DNA of 41,264 nucleotides from Anaerolineales bacterium (GTDB taxonomy: Bacteria; Chloroflexota; Anaerolineae; Anaerolineales; Villigracilaceae), in contig JAEURC010000086.1 of the NCBI GenBank assembly GCA_016789025.1, positions 1-41,264 of the forward strand, given 5' to 3'. The position numbers and the translations under genes were made by a program. The notes below the pieces were generated by a model. It did no database searches and was not told the origin of the DNA. It was given only the letters and a program-made list of their open reading frames with translations. Below, in pieces: positions 8,301 through 15,779 of the stretch (its first letter is position 1; the number at the start of each line of letters is the position of its first letter).

Positions 8301-9155
8301 TCATTCTTTCTCGCCGCTTATTTTCGTCCACGCTTTCTTCATGTTCAGCGCGTCATCTTCCATGATCGGGCTTTCGCACAAGATGCGCCCCGCGCACCCG
8401 AACTCCTTCAACACCTGAAACAGAAAATTGATCTTAAGATCGGATTCCGCCAGCGCTAGATGATTCTTCTCGCCTTTGGGACCGTATTCGATTCCCGACA
8501 AGTGGATATGCAGATTCTTCAACGCTTCTTTCCCCAGTGCGGCTTGATACGCCTCCAGCAGCCTCGTCCACTCTTGGACCGTATTCATCGTCCCATCGCC
8601 GGGACGCGCGTGCAGGTGAGCGAAGTCCAGACACGGTTGCACGTTCTTGATCGCCTTGCTCATCTCCAGCGTATCTTCCAACGAACCCAACATCGCAGAC
8701 TTGCCCATCGTCTCCGGGCGGAGGATGACCGGGTTGCCTTTCTTCTTCAATTCGTCCGCGCAACTCTTCAAGCGCGGAATGGACACTTTCAACACCTCAG
8801 CAGGCGGGCGTTCAAAGTATGAACCGGGATGGAAAATAATATCCGTTGCGCCGGCGAGGTTGCCGTAGTGCGCCGCATCCATCAGGCGCTTGCGCGACTT
8901 GGGCCATTCCTCGTCGGTCGCGTTCAAATTGAAAAAGTACGGCGCGTGCACGCTCAGCGAAACGCCCTCATCCTTTGCCGTCTGTTTGATCGCCGCGCAC
9001 GTCTCCTCCGAAACGCGCACCGACTGCACCCAGCCCAACTCGAACGCGGTCAAGCCGATGGATTTGCTGAACCCGATCGCCCCCACCGACCCGCCCGGCT
9101 TCTTGGGCGTGCCAATGGGCGAGCCAACCGTGCCGAAATGGAATGAGAGAGTCAT
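8301..9155 (-). CDS. endonuclease IV-like / sugar-phosphate isomerase-type TIM barrel
   Basis: The 284-residue protein belongs to the AP endonuclease 2 / xylose isomerase-like TIM-barrel superfamily. Candidate metal ligands match the endonuclease IV pattern: His70 (SVHAPYF), His109 (IIFHPGS), Glu148 (LRPETMG), Asp177 and His180 (CLDFAHLHAR), His216/218 (HIHLSG) and Glu261 (ILCESP). The most likely function is AP-site endonuclease in base excision repair, but isomerase-like relatives share the fold. A good GGAG ribosome binding site precedes ATG 9155. The stop is 3 nt from the convergent small gene. It is the last gene of the minus-strand block after dgkA. Confidence 0.8.
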   Translation of the reverse strand: MTLSFHFGTVGSPIGTPKKPGGSVGAIGFSKSIGLTAFELGWVQSVRVSEETCAAIKQTAKDEGVSLSVHAPYFFNLNATDEEWPKSRKRLMDAAHYGNLAGATDIIFHPGSYFERPPAEVLKVSIPRLKSCADELKKKGNPVILRPETMGKSAMLGSLEDTLEMSKAIKNVQPCLDFAHLHARPGDGTMNTVQEWTRLLEAYQAALGKEALKNLHIHLSGIEYGPKGEKNHLALAESDLKINFLFQVLKEFGCAGRILCESPIMEDDALNMKKAWTKISGEKE

Positions 9156-9160
9156 GACAA

Positions 9161-9214
9161 TCTCCAGTCTCTAGTCTCAAATCTCAAATAATCAGTTACC
9201 AGTAAACAGTAAAG
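9161..9214. repeat. agtctcc/cagttaccagt repeat between the nuclease gene and dgkA
   Basis: TCTCCAGTCTCTAGTCTC is followed by CAGTTACCAGTAAACAGT. It shares both blocks with the element inside mutS2 (16 of 18 bases in the second block), in the opposite block order. It carries the ribosome binding site of the nuclease gene and encodes the last residues of DgkA. Confidence 0.65.
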
Positions 9215-9581
9215 TCAGCCGCGTCCACAACGGCGGACCCAAAATCAACAACCCGATCAACACGCCCGCTACCGACGCGATCAACACCGCGCCCGCGCCC
9301 ACATCCTTGCCCACCTTCGCCAGCGGATGTTTCTGCGGGCTCGCCAGATCCACGACCGCTTCGATGGAGGTATTGATGAATTCAGCAGTGAACACCATGG
9401 CAATCGTCAGGAATAAGACCGCCCAATCGCGCGGGGGAATCTGCAACCAAAAACCGAGCAGGATGACCACCGTCGCGGCAAGCGAATGAATCCACGCGTT
9501 GCGCTGGGTCTTCAATACATATTGCCAGCCGCGCAAAGCGTGACCGATGGCGGCGATGCGGGAAAGGATAAAGGATTTCAT
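9192..9581 (-). CDS. dgkA: diacylglycerol/undecaprenol kinase family protein
   Basis: A 129-residue membrane protein with three transmembrane helices, the usual DgkA size and topology. The signature EFINTSIEAVVDLAS carries Glu67, Asn70 and Glu74, and Asp94 follows in GKDVGAGAVL. In Gram-positive-type genomes this subfamily phosphorylates undecaprenol (lipid carrier recycling), which is the more likely role here. It lies after ybeY and pgpH, as in Bacillus. The last few residues (LLFTGN) are encoded by the repeat at 9161-9214. No strong ribosome binding site is seen. Confidence 0.9.
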   Translation of the reverse strand: MKSFILSRIAAIGHALRGWQYVLKTQRNAWIHSLAATVVILLGFWLQIPPRDWAVLFLTIAMVFTAEFINTSIEAVVDLASPQKHPLAKVGKDVGAGAVLIASVAGVLIGLLILGPPLWTRLTLLFTGN

Positions 9582-9616
9582 ATTGCGTAGGTACTGCGTT
9601 TTTATTATCAGTACTT

Positions 9617-9690
9617 CACGAAAGCGCGTATTTGGCGGTCTCTACCGCCGTATTTGCGCTGGAGAGCGCAAATTACGCGGCGTTTTCGTG
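9617..9690. repeat. 74-nt three-helix palindromic element between ybeY and dgkA
   Basis: The outer helix pairs CACGAAA (9617-9623) with TTTCGTG (9684-9690), with a further GCGTA/TACGC helix inside. Two perfect inner hairpins follow: GGCGGT-CTCT-ACCGCC (9634-9649) and TTTGCGCT-GGAG-AGCGCAAA (9653-9672). It has the shape of a three-way junction. It is not a tRNA: there is no anticodon-arm or T-loop consensus. Confidence 0.7.
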
Positions 9691-9699
9691 ATCGACTGA

Positions 9700-10161
9700 T
9701 TATTCCTCTCGAATTTGAATTGTACCCAACCCAAGCGATTCTAAAATCTCTTGTTGCGCTTTCCACATCTTTGCTTTCTCTCTCGGCTTCGCATGATCGT
9801 GACCGAGCAAGTGCAACACGCCATGCACCACCAGCAACTGCGCTTCCGATTCAAGCGCGTGACCGGCGGCTTTCGCTTGCGCCCTCGCGCGGGGGATCGA
9901 GATGAGGAGGTCGCCGAGGTAAGGCGAACCAGTTTCCGGGTCGGTTTCCGACCCGTCCGATTCGGAGGCGGGGAAGGATAGCACGTCGGTCGGCGCGTCG
10001 ATTCCCAAATAATCCCGATTAAGTTGTTGCAGGCGTTTGTCGTCCGTCAACACGATGGACAAATCCGCTTCGAGCGAGCGCTTTTGATGAGTCAACGCCG
10101 CGCGCGCCGCGCGTTCGAGGAGTTTTGTTTGAAAATCAAATTTCGATTCGATGTGGATCAT
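9700..10161 (-). CDS. ybeY: endoribonuclease YbeY (rRNA maturation factor)
   Basis: A 153-residue single-strand-specific, zinc-dependent endoribonuclease involved in 16S rRNA 3'-end maturation. The signature HGVLHLLGHDH carries the three zinc ligands His113, His117 and His123, and TDVLSFP is present near 58-64. A loop of about ten extra residues (about 66-79, Ser/Glu/Thr-rich) lies before YLGDLLIS and contains an 8-bp perfect DNA hairpin (9937-9955), perhaps another small repeat insertion. Gene order pgpH-ybeY-dgkA is conserved in many bacteria. Confidence 0.95.
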   Translation of the reverse strand: MIHIESKFDFQTKLLERAARAALTHQKRSLEADLSIVLTDDKRLQQLNRDYLGIDAPTDVLSFPASESDGSETDPETGSPYLGDLLISIPRARAQAKAAGHALESEAQLLVVHGVLHLLGHDHAKPREKAKMWKAQQEILESLGLGTIQIREE

Positions 10162-10170
10162 TTATGCATC

Positions 10171-10250
10171 ATGTCATTCTGAGCGAAGCGAAGAATCTCC
10201 TCGTCGCCATCATAGACTCTTCGAGACGCGAGGCGTCCCTCAGGGTAACA
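10171..10250. repeat. inverted repeat, tgtcattctgag...ctcagggtgaca family
   Basis: ATGTCATTCTGAG at the left is answered by CTCAGGGTAACAT at the right. It fills the pgpH-ybeY gap. Relatives are at 23061-23132, 24514-24619, 26493-26564 and, inside the PKS-NRPS gene, 33655-33724. Confidence 0.85.
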
Positions 10251-10255
10251 TATCA

Positions 10256-12370
10256 TCATTTTCTCGGCGCGGTCAGCACATTGATCACAGCCGATTCTTC
10301 CTTCGGGTAGGATACGCGCGGATGATGCGTGCCGCGCAAAATGTTGACAAACGATTCGGTGATGATGCTCAGATCGCGCAGGGTGAGTTGCGTGTTGTCG
10401 AGTTGTCCCTGCTTTTGCGCGTTCTCGATGGTTGATAACACGATCTTGCGAAGGTCTTCTTCGGTTTGCGGGCGTTCGGCGCGGGCGCGGGCTTCAGAGC
10501 CGTCTGCCAGCATGAGTAGCGCCGATTCGCGCGAGCGCGGGCGCGGGCCGGGATAGCAAAAGTTTTCCTTATCTACTTTTGAGGCGTCTCCGCCTGCGGC
10601 TTCGATGGCTTTGTTGTATTGATAGCGCGTGATCATCGTGCCGTGATGCTCGAGGATGAAATCGTCGATACGGCGCGGCAGGCGATATTGGCGCGCCAGC
10701 GCGACCCCATCGGTAACATGCGCAATGATGGTCGCCGCGGCTTGGGCGGGATCCATATCATCGTGAGCGTTCATCTGTCCCTGCGGTTGGTTTTCGATGA
10801 AGAACATTGGGTTCATCGATTTTCCCACGTCATGAAACAACGCGCCGACGCGTGTGAGCAGGGCGTCTGCGCCGATGAGTTCGGCTCCCTGTTCGGCGAG
10901 GTTCGCCACTTGTAAACTATGCTGATAGGTGCCGGGCGCGCTTCGCAAAAAGAATTGCAATAACGGCGAATCGGGACGCGAGATTTCGATGAGTTGCAAC
11001 GCAGTGGTGAGACCGACCGTCTGCGCGAGGAAATATTGCAATAAAAGCGCGATACTCGAGGAGGCAAGCCCGCTGATAATGGCGGCTCCGCTGAGTTCGA
11101 GCAATCCAGCCCCATCCGTCGGAGTGAATGGAAGGCGGAAGGCGATCAACACAATGATGCCTGCCCAAGCAACGGCAATGCCTGCGCGGAAGAACGTCCA
11201 CACGCGCCGCGCTGCGCCAAGCACGAGCACGCCGGTCAGCGAGGTGACGAGGTAATACGGAAGCAGGTCTGGCGTATTCGGCAGGGCGTATGAAGCCAGC
11301 AAAGCCATTGCAACGGAAAAAACGATCCCCACCTCCACGCCGAACATGGTGGCGATCAACAACCCCATGGCGGGCAGCGGAAAAGCATAGGACACCACGG
11401 TACGATCAGGGATGGTCACGCGCACCGCTACGATGAAGAAAATGAAGATCAACGCGACCACGAGCAGGTTGCGCGCCTCAAGCAGGAATGCCATGCGCCG
11501 CCGCGAAAAATACAAACGCACATACATGGCAACGATCAACACCAACGCGCCCGCGCCGAGATAATCCTGCCAGAGAGTTTCGGTTTTGATCAGACCAAAC
11601 TGTTCGAGCGCCTCGCGTTGGGCTGGTGTGATGATCTGTCCGCGCAGAACGATGATCTGCCCTATTTTATATTCCACAATAATGGGAGCCACCGCATCCA
11701 TCGCAGACTGTTGGGCGGCTTCGGTCAGTTCGGCGTTCAGAGCGCTATTCGGCTTAATAAAGACCGTCACCAATTCCGCAATGATGGCGACCTGTTCCTC
11801 GTCGAACGAGAGACTGACCAGTGAAGGCACACTGCGCCGCACCGTATCCACATCTTGTTCGCGGATGCTCCGCCGCATGACCTGTTCGAGCACGTTCAAC
11901 GCTTCTCCTTTGATCGATTCCCAGCGTGTGGGCGTGAGCGCCAATACTTTTTCGATGGTCTCCGGTTGTAAGTTGAGTTCGCCCATCGAATCAAGGATGG
12001 AAAATTTTTGTTCAGCTATGATGTCTTCGTTATCGCGGATGAGTGTGATCTGGGCAAGCGCGGCGCGGAGGCGGTCAGTCTGTTGGCGAGCAATGGCAGG
12101 GTCCGGTGACGCATACACCGGCGCGACAGCCTTCGCAGCAGCAAGACGCGCGTCTTCGGTGCGCACTTTGCTTTCAAATTGAAGGGTACGCGGGGCTTGA
12201 TAATTGTTTGGGGAAACGTCTCCCGCTTGCAAGGTTGTTGTAGCGGGGTTGATAAGCAACGGCACCACAAGCGCGCCGTACGAAATGACGCTCGCGAGCG
12301 TGAGCAAGGTGATTTGGAACGTGCGGATGCGCGGAGGCGTTTGCCGATGCCGCGCAGGAATGATCCCCAT
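10256..12370 (-). CDS. pgpH: 7TM-HD family cyclic-di-AMP phosphodiesterase
   Basis: A 704-residue membrane protein with the 7TMR-HD architecture: one N-terminal helix (about 18-40), an extracellular domain (about 45-275), a seven-helix membrane region (about 280-470) and a cytoplasmic HD phosphohydrolase domain. The HD signature is visible as YQHSLQVANLAEQG and then GALFHDVGK (His-Asp near 511-512), followed by a downstream HHG-like motif (ILEHHGT). The family (PgpH of Listeria, YqfF of Bacillus) hydrolyses c-di-AMP to pApA. ATG 12370 precedes the first helix by 16 residues and no ribosome binding site is apparent. The neighbours ybeY and dgkA support the assignment. Confidence 0.93.
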   Translation of the reverse strand: MGIIPARHRQTPPRIRTFQITLLTLASVISYGALVVPLLINPATTTLQAGDVSPNNYQAPRTLQFESKVRTEDARLAAAKAVAPVYASPDPAIARQQTDRLRAALAQITLIRDNEDIIAEQKFSILDSMGELNLQPETIEKVLALTPTRWESIKGEALNVLEQVMRRSIREQDVDTVRRSVPSLVSLSFDEEQVAIIAELVTVFIKPNSALNAELTEAAQQSAMDAVAPIIVEYKIGQIIVLRGQIITPAQREALEQFGLIKTETLWQDYLGAGALVLIVAMYVRLYFSRRRMAFLLEARNLLVVALIFIFFIVAVRVTIPDRTVVSYAFPLPAMGLLIATMFGVEVGIVFSVAMALLASYALPNTPDLLPYYLVTSLTGVLVLGAARRVWTFFRAGIAVAWAGIIVLIAFRLPFTPTDGAGLLELSGAAIISGLASSSIALLLQYFLAQTVGLTTALQLIEISRPDSPLLQFFLRSAPGTYQHSLQVANLAEQGAELIGADALLTRVGALFHDVGKSMNPMFFIENQPQGQMNAHDDMDPAQAAATIIAHVTDGVALARQYRLPRRIDDFILEHHGTMITRYQYNKAIEAAGGDASKVDKENFCYPGPRPRSRESALLMLADGSEARARAERPQTEEDLRKIVLSTIENAQKQGQLDNTQLTLRDLSIITESFVNILRGTHHPRVSYPKEESAVINVLTAPRK

Positions 12371-12389
12371 GTTATTGCGGATGAATCGA

Positions 12390-12459
12390 CCGCAAAGCCA
12401 CAGAGCTACGGAGATTCTTGAATAGTAATTCTCTGTGTTTCTCTGCGCGCTCTGCGTTT
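12390..12459. repeat. cgcaaag/ctctgtg imperfect inverted repeat
   Basis: CGCAAAGCCACAGAG on the left is partly mirrored by CTCTGTG and CTCTGCGTTT on the right. It lies between yqeY and pgpH and resembles the element at 14957-15025. Confidence 0.6.
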
Positions 12460-12477
12460 AAAAAAATTGACGTCATG

Positions 12478-12927
12478 TTACTTGGGTTGGAGCGCTTCCT
12501 TCACTGCCGCGCTAACCATATCGTTTGGCGCGCGCCCCGCCACTTTGGGCATGACGATTTTCATCACTTTACCCATATCGCCGGGACCCGCCGCGCCAGA
12601 CTTCGCGATGGCGGCTTGCACGAGCGCGCGCAAATCCTCGGCGGGCATGGCTTTTGGCAGGAAGGCTTCGAGCACTTTGATCTCGGCTTCGTTGTCGGCG
12701 ATGAGGTCGGCGCGGTTCGCTTTCTTTGCTTCTTCGATAGCCTCGCGGCGGTTCTTGACCTCCTTTTGGATCAAGTTCATCACCGCCATATCGTCGAGTT
12801 CGATTCGTTTATCCACTTCAGCCTGCTTCACGGCGGCGAGGACCATCCGCACCGTGCGTTTGCGCACCTCGTCCCCGCTTTTCATGGCGTCTCTCATGGA
12901 ATCGTTGAGTTGTGTTTTGATTGTCAT
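12478..12927 (-). CDS. yqeY: GatB/YqeY domain protein
   Basis: A 149-residue stand-alone YqeY protein, related to the tail domain of the GatB amidotransferase subunit. The family is helical, with an N-terminal RMVLAAVKQAEVDKR-type helix and a C-terminal GDMGKVMKIVMPKVAGRA motif, both clear here. Its exact role is unknown; a tRNA-related function is usually inferred from the GatB relationship. ATG 12927 has no ribosome binding site, but a TATAAT box ends 7 nt upstream, pointing to a leaderless transcript that starts this gene and may continue into pgpH. Confidence 0.93.
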   Translation of the reverse strand: MTIKTQLNDSMRDAMKSGDEVRKRTVRMVLAAVKQAEVDKRIELDDMAVMNLIQKEVKNRREAIEEAKKANRADLIADNEAEIKVLEAFLPKAMPAEDLRALVQAAIAKSGAAGPGDMGKVMKIVMPKVAGRAPNDMVSAAVKEALQPK

Positions 12928-12934
12928 AGGCAGG

Positions 12935-12940
12935 ATTATA
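12935..12940 (-). promoter_or_regulatory. -10 box 7 nt before the yqeY start (leaderless promoter)
   Basis: Minus-strand TATAAT, then CCTGCCT, then ATG. It lies in the 27-nt gap after the LysE-type gene. No Shine-Dalgarno sequence fits between box and start. Confidence 0.55.
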
Positions 12941-12954
12941 TCTTGAAATGAAAA

Positions 12955-13584
12955 TCATTTCCTCGCCCCGGTGAACGCAGTGGTAATCCCCAACCCTACA
13001 TAGACCAAACCAGCAAAGTATCGTCCGCCGGTTCGGAATCTCTGGTTGCCGCGCAGTTTATCGGCAAATGAACTGATCGCCAGCGCATACATGCTGTCTG
13101 TGATGATCGCCAGCCCGACAAAGATCAACCCAAGCAGGAGGTTTTGCGCGATGACGTTCCCGCGCGCTGGGTCAACAAACTGCGGGAGGAAGGCAAAGAA
13201 GAACAGCGCGGTCTTTGGGTTGAGGATGTTCACCGCCACTCCCTGCCAATAGATCTGACGAAGGCTTTCCTGCTCGATCTTTTCTTCCTCTCCGTTTTCA
13301 GATGAAAACAATTTGCGGATTCCCAAATAAATCAAATACGCCGCGCCGAGATATTTCACCACATCGAACGCCAGCGCGGACGAAAGCAGGATCGCAGAAA
13401 GTCCCAGCCCAGCCGCAATTGCCTGAATCAAGTTCGCTGTTTCGATGGCAAGCACAGAGACCAGCCCGGCGGTTCGTCCCTGGCTGGCGCTGCGGGCAGT
13501 GATGTACAACACCGCCGGTCCCGGCACGAGGAGCAAAGCCACCGCCGCGACGATAAACAACGGGAGTGTAGATGAGTCAATCAT
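12955..13584 (-). CDS. LysE/RhtB family amino acid exporter
   Basis: A 209-residue inner-membrane protein with about six helices, standard for LysE/RhtB exporters, which expel amino acids or homoserine lactone-like compounds using the proton gradient. The N-terminal signature (AVALLLVPGPAVLYITARS, with the family's PGP) and the NPKTALFFFAFLPQFV motif are diagnostic. The substrate is not predictable. ATG 13584 has an AAGGA about 12 nt upstream. The stop is 27 nt before yqeY, which appears to have its own promoter. Confidence 0.9.
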   Translation of the reverse strand: MIDSSTLPLFIVAAVALLLVPGPAVLYITARSASQGRTAGLVSVLAIETANLIQAIAAGLGLSAILLSSALAFDVVKYLGAAYLIYLGIRKLFSSENGEEEKIEQESLRQIYWQGVAVNILNPKTALFFFAFLPQFVDPARGNVIAQNLLLGLIFVGLAIITDSMYALAISSFADKLRGNQRFRTGGRYFAGLVYVGLGITTAFTGARK

Positions 13585-13676
13585 AGTAATTTGTTTTCCT
13601 TGCTAAAAGATTCGATTCTTTTCTGACCTTATGCGCCAATGCGCCGACCCTGAAAGGGTCAAATAGAAAATCTATA

Positions 13677-13742
13677 TCATCCCTTCGGGATTTGGGTATT
13701 TATACGATTTCATCTCCATAATCCTTCCATCCCTTCGGGATT
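13677..13742. repeat. tcccttcgggattt repeats
   Basis: Two copies of a CATCCCTTCGGGATTT hairpin unit (13679-13694 and 13727-13742) are separated by a CTCCATAATC spacer. The same unit and spacer recur at 24786-24896. The 161-nt gap 13585-13745 holds nothing else recognisable. Confidence 0.75.
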
Positions 13743-13745
13743 TAC

Positions 13746-14372
13746 TTATGAACCGACAAACAATGACAATAATTCTTTCGGCAAACCCTTCATCGTCCTC
13801 TCGTATTCGATGCGCGTGCGTTTGATGGCGGCTTGCATGGCGTAGTCGAATTTGAACCCTTGCGCGGGCGTGTCGAGGTTCATCCACGCGTGCGAATCGC
13901 GCGGGATGAGCGGAAGCACATACGGGCGGAGACGTTCTACAAAGTATAAATATTCCAGCGGCGGATACGTCTTGCCGGAGCGCAGGTCGGGGCTGTGGAT
14001 CAGATCGGGGTGAACCGGATCAATTTCACCCGGAGGAGGAGGCGTTTTTCCGTCGTAGCGATTCAGCCATAAGGCGACGTAGTTCGAATGGGCGTAAAAA
14101 TCCTGCACGGTATGAGTCATCCGCCCGAATGCCTCCCATGCGGAGAGGGCGTCTTTTTTGTGAAGCGACTCAACAACCAGTCTGCACTGTTCTTCAATGT
14201 AGGCGTAGGTCTTTGCGAAGGCGTTGTTGTCGAAGTGGAATTCATCGTGACCGAACTGACCGGCGAAACGGTCTTGATGAATGTTGGCGTGGGTCATGAT
14301 CCCCAGCGCGCGAGGGCTGATCGAATCGCCAAGCGATTCAAACATGATCTCGATGTGATATTCGGTGAGCAT
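13746..14372 (-). CDS. HET-C / zinc-dependent phospholipase C-like protein
   Basis: A 208-residue protein with the pattern of the zinc-dependent phospholipase C / HET-C superfamily: GIMTHANIHQD near 25-34, HDEFHFDNN near 42-50, and the typical RMTHTVQDFYAHSNYV near 84-99. The spaced His and Asp residues would bind a trinuclear zinc site. There is no signal peptide, so it appears cytoplasmic, unlike secreted clostridial phospholipases. The substrate is unknown. The ATG at 14372 is preceded 7 nt upstream by a TATAAT box, back to back with that of the divergent adenosyltransferase gene. Confidence 0.75.
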   Translation of the reverse strand: MLTEYHIEIMFESLGDSISPRALGIMTHANIHQDRFAGQFGHDEFHFDNNAFAKTYAYIEEQCRLVVESLHKKDALSAWEAFGRMTHTVQDFYAHSNYVALWLNRYDGKTPPPPGEIDPVHPDLIHSPDLRSGKTYPPLEYLYFVERLRPYVLPLIPRDSHAWMNLDTPAQGFKFDYAMQAAIKRTRIEYERTMKGLPKELLSLFVGS

Positions 14373-14379
14373 TTGCCCG

Positions 14380-14397
14380 ATTATAAGCGGTTATAAT
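14380..14397. promoter_or_regulatory. back-to-back leaderless promoters for the HET-C-like and cobalamin genes
   Basis: TATAAT on the minus strand (14380-14385) ends 7 nt before ATG 14372. TATAAT on the plus strand (14392-14397) ends 6 nt before ATG 14404. Only 6 bp separate the two boxes and 31 bp the two start codons, so the polymerases could not bind both at once. Confidence 0.6.
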
Positions 14398-14403
14398 GCC
14401 GCC

Positions 14404-14946
14404 ATGAGATTTTATACAACGACAGGCGATGATGGAACAACGGGCTTGCTCGGCGAAGGGCGCGTGAAAAAACACGATGTGCGCGTCGAAGCCATCGGCA
14501 CATTGGATGAATCCACCGCCGCGTTGGGGTTGGCGCGCGCGCAATGTTTGGACCCGCGTTCGGCGCCGATCTTGCTCGAAGCGCAACGCGACTTATACAA
14601 GTTGATGGCTGAGGTGGCGGCGACGCCGGAGAACGCGGACAAATTCCGTTCGATAGACGCGGCGTGCGTGACGTGGCTCGAAAAACAGACCGACGCGTTG
14701 AGCGAGATCGTCGAGATGCCGAAAGAATTTATTTTGCCCGGTGATTCGCTCGCAGGCGCGGCGCTGTCGCTGGCGCGGACAATTGTCCGCCGGGCTGAAC
14801 GGCGCGTGGTGGAACTGCACGACTTGCAGGAACTATCGAATCCCGAATTACAACGCTATTTGAATCGCTTGTCGTCATTATGTTTTGTGTTGGAGTTATT
14901 GGAAAATAAAGCGGCGGGGCATCAGACAACGTTGGCAAAGAGATAA
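14404..14946 (+). CDS. cobO: cob(I)alamin adenosyltransferase, PduO type
   Basis: A 180-residue enzyme that transfers the adenosyl group of ATP to cob(I)alamin, giving adenosylcobalamin. The PduO-type (not CobA-type) signature is clear: TTTGDDGTTGLLGEGRVKK at the N-terminus, VEAIGTLDESTAALGLARA near 28-46 and ARTIVRRAERRVVEL in the C-terminal helix. The symbol is used loosely, and pduO would be equally apt. ATG 14404 starts the ATP-binding motif and lies 6 nt after a TATAAT box with no ribosome binding site. A DUF554 membrane protein follows after a repeat-filled gap. Confidence 0.93.
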   Translation: MRFYTTTGDDGTTGLLGEGRVKKHDVRVEAIGTLDESTAALGLARAQCLDPRSAPILLEAQRDLYKLMAEVAATPENADKFRSIDAACVTWLEKQTDALSEIVEMPKEFILPGDSLAGAALSLARTIVRRAERRVVELHDLQELSNPELQRYLNRLSSLCFVLELLENKAAGHQTTLAKR

Positions 14947-14956
14947 ACCCTTTTGA

Positions 14957-15025
14957 ACCGCAAAGACCGCTAAGTACGCAAAGAAAATCTTTTAAAAACT
15001 TCGCGATCTTCGTGTACTTTGCGGT
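14957..15025. repeat. inverted repeat accgcaaag...ctttgcggt
   Basis: Perfect 9-bp ends ACCGCAAAG (14957-14965) and CTTTGCGGT (15017-15025), with further internal complementarity (TAAGTACGCAAAG against a CTTCGTGTACTTTG-type right arm). It occupies most of the gap between the adenosyltransferase and DUF554 genes. Confidence 0.8.
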
Positions 15026-15043
15026 AAATTTAGATTGGAGCAT

Positions 15044-15745
15044 ATGACCGGCACTTTCCTCAACATCGCAACCGTCCTCGTCGGCGGATTCATTGGCTTG
15101 ATCTTCGGCGCGCGCATCCCTGAAAAATTGAAAGCGACAGTCATTGCCGGCATGGGGCTTTTCACCGCGGCGATGGGGTTGCAAATGTTCATGAGCACTC
15201 AAAACCCGCTGATCGTATTGGGCGCGTTATTGATCGGCACATTGCTTGGCGAATGGATGAGGATCGAGGACGGGCTGCAAAATTTCGGAAAATTTCTGGA
15301 GGCACGATTTTCAAAAGAGGGCGACGACGGTTCGAACAAATTCGTGCGCGGATTTTTAACCACGTCGCTCTTGTTCTGCGTAGGACCGATGACGATCCTC
15401 GGTTCGATCCAGGACGGGTTGACCGGCGACTACAACCTGCTGGCTGTCAAATCCGTGTTGGACGGATTCGCGGCAATGGCGTTCGCCTCCACGCTGGGGG
15501 TGGGCGTGTTGTTCTCAACCATCGTGATCTTCGTCTTTCAGGGCGGAATCAGTTTGTTCGCGGCGCAGTTGAATACAGTCGCGACGCCCGCTATGATGGA
15601 CGAATTGTCCGCTACGGGCGGAGTGATCCTGCTGGGGCTGGCGATCAGCAGTCTGCTGGAGATCAAAAAGATCCGCGTGGGAAATATGCTGCCGGCGCTG
15701 TTCGTCGCGCCGGTGATCGTGTGGACTCTAGGGTTATTTCAGTAG
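15044..15745 (+). CDS. DUF554 family membrane protein
   Basis: A 233-residue integral membrane protein with about six to seven helices. It matches the DUF554 (YdfK/YqgA) family, seen in LNIATVLVGGFIGLIFGARIP at the N-terminus, CVGPMTILGSIQDGL in the middle and a repeated half-transporter layout. Transport function is suspected for the family but not established. ATG 15044 is the likely start, with a GGAG very close upstream; an in-frame TTG at 15035 is possible. Confidence 0.88.
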   Translation: MTGTFLNIATVLVGGFIGLIFGARIPEKLKATVIAGMGLFTAAMGLQMFMSTQNPLIVLGALLIGTLLGEWMRIEDGLQNFGKFLEARFSKEGDDGSNKFVRGFLTTSLLFCVGPMTILGSIQDGLTGDYNLLAVKSVLDGFAAMAFASTLGVGVLFSTIVIFVFQGGISLFAAQLNTVATPAMMDELSATGGVILLGLAISSLLEIKKIRVGNMLPALFVAPVIVWTLGLFQ

Positions 15746-15779
15746 AGCCGTACCTAGACACTCGCCCATTGACCTACCA

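Noticed and set aside
9617..9690. tRNA gene, from the 74-nt length and multi-helix shape
   Set aside because: There is no anticodon loop, T-loop consensus or acceptor end; the inner hairpins have 4-nt loops and the element fits a palindromic repeat better.
13677..13742. CRISPR array, from the repeated tcccttcgggattt units
   Set aside because: There are only two copies, the units are self-complementary hairpins without regular variable spacers, and no cas genes are present.
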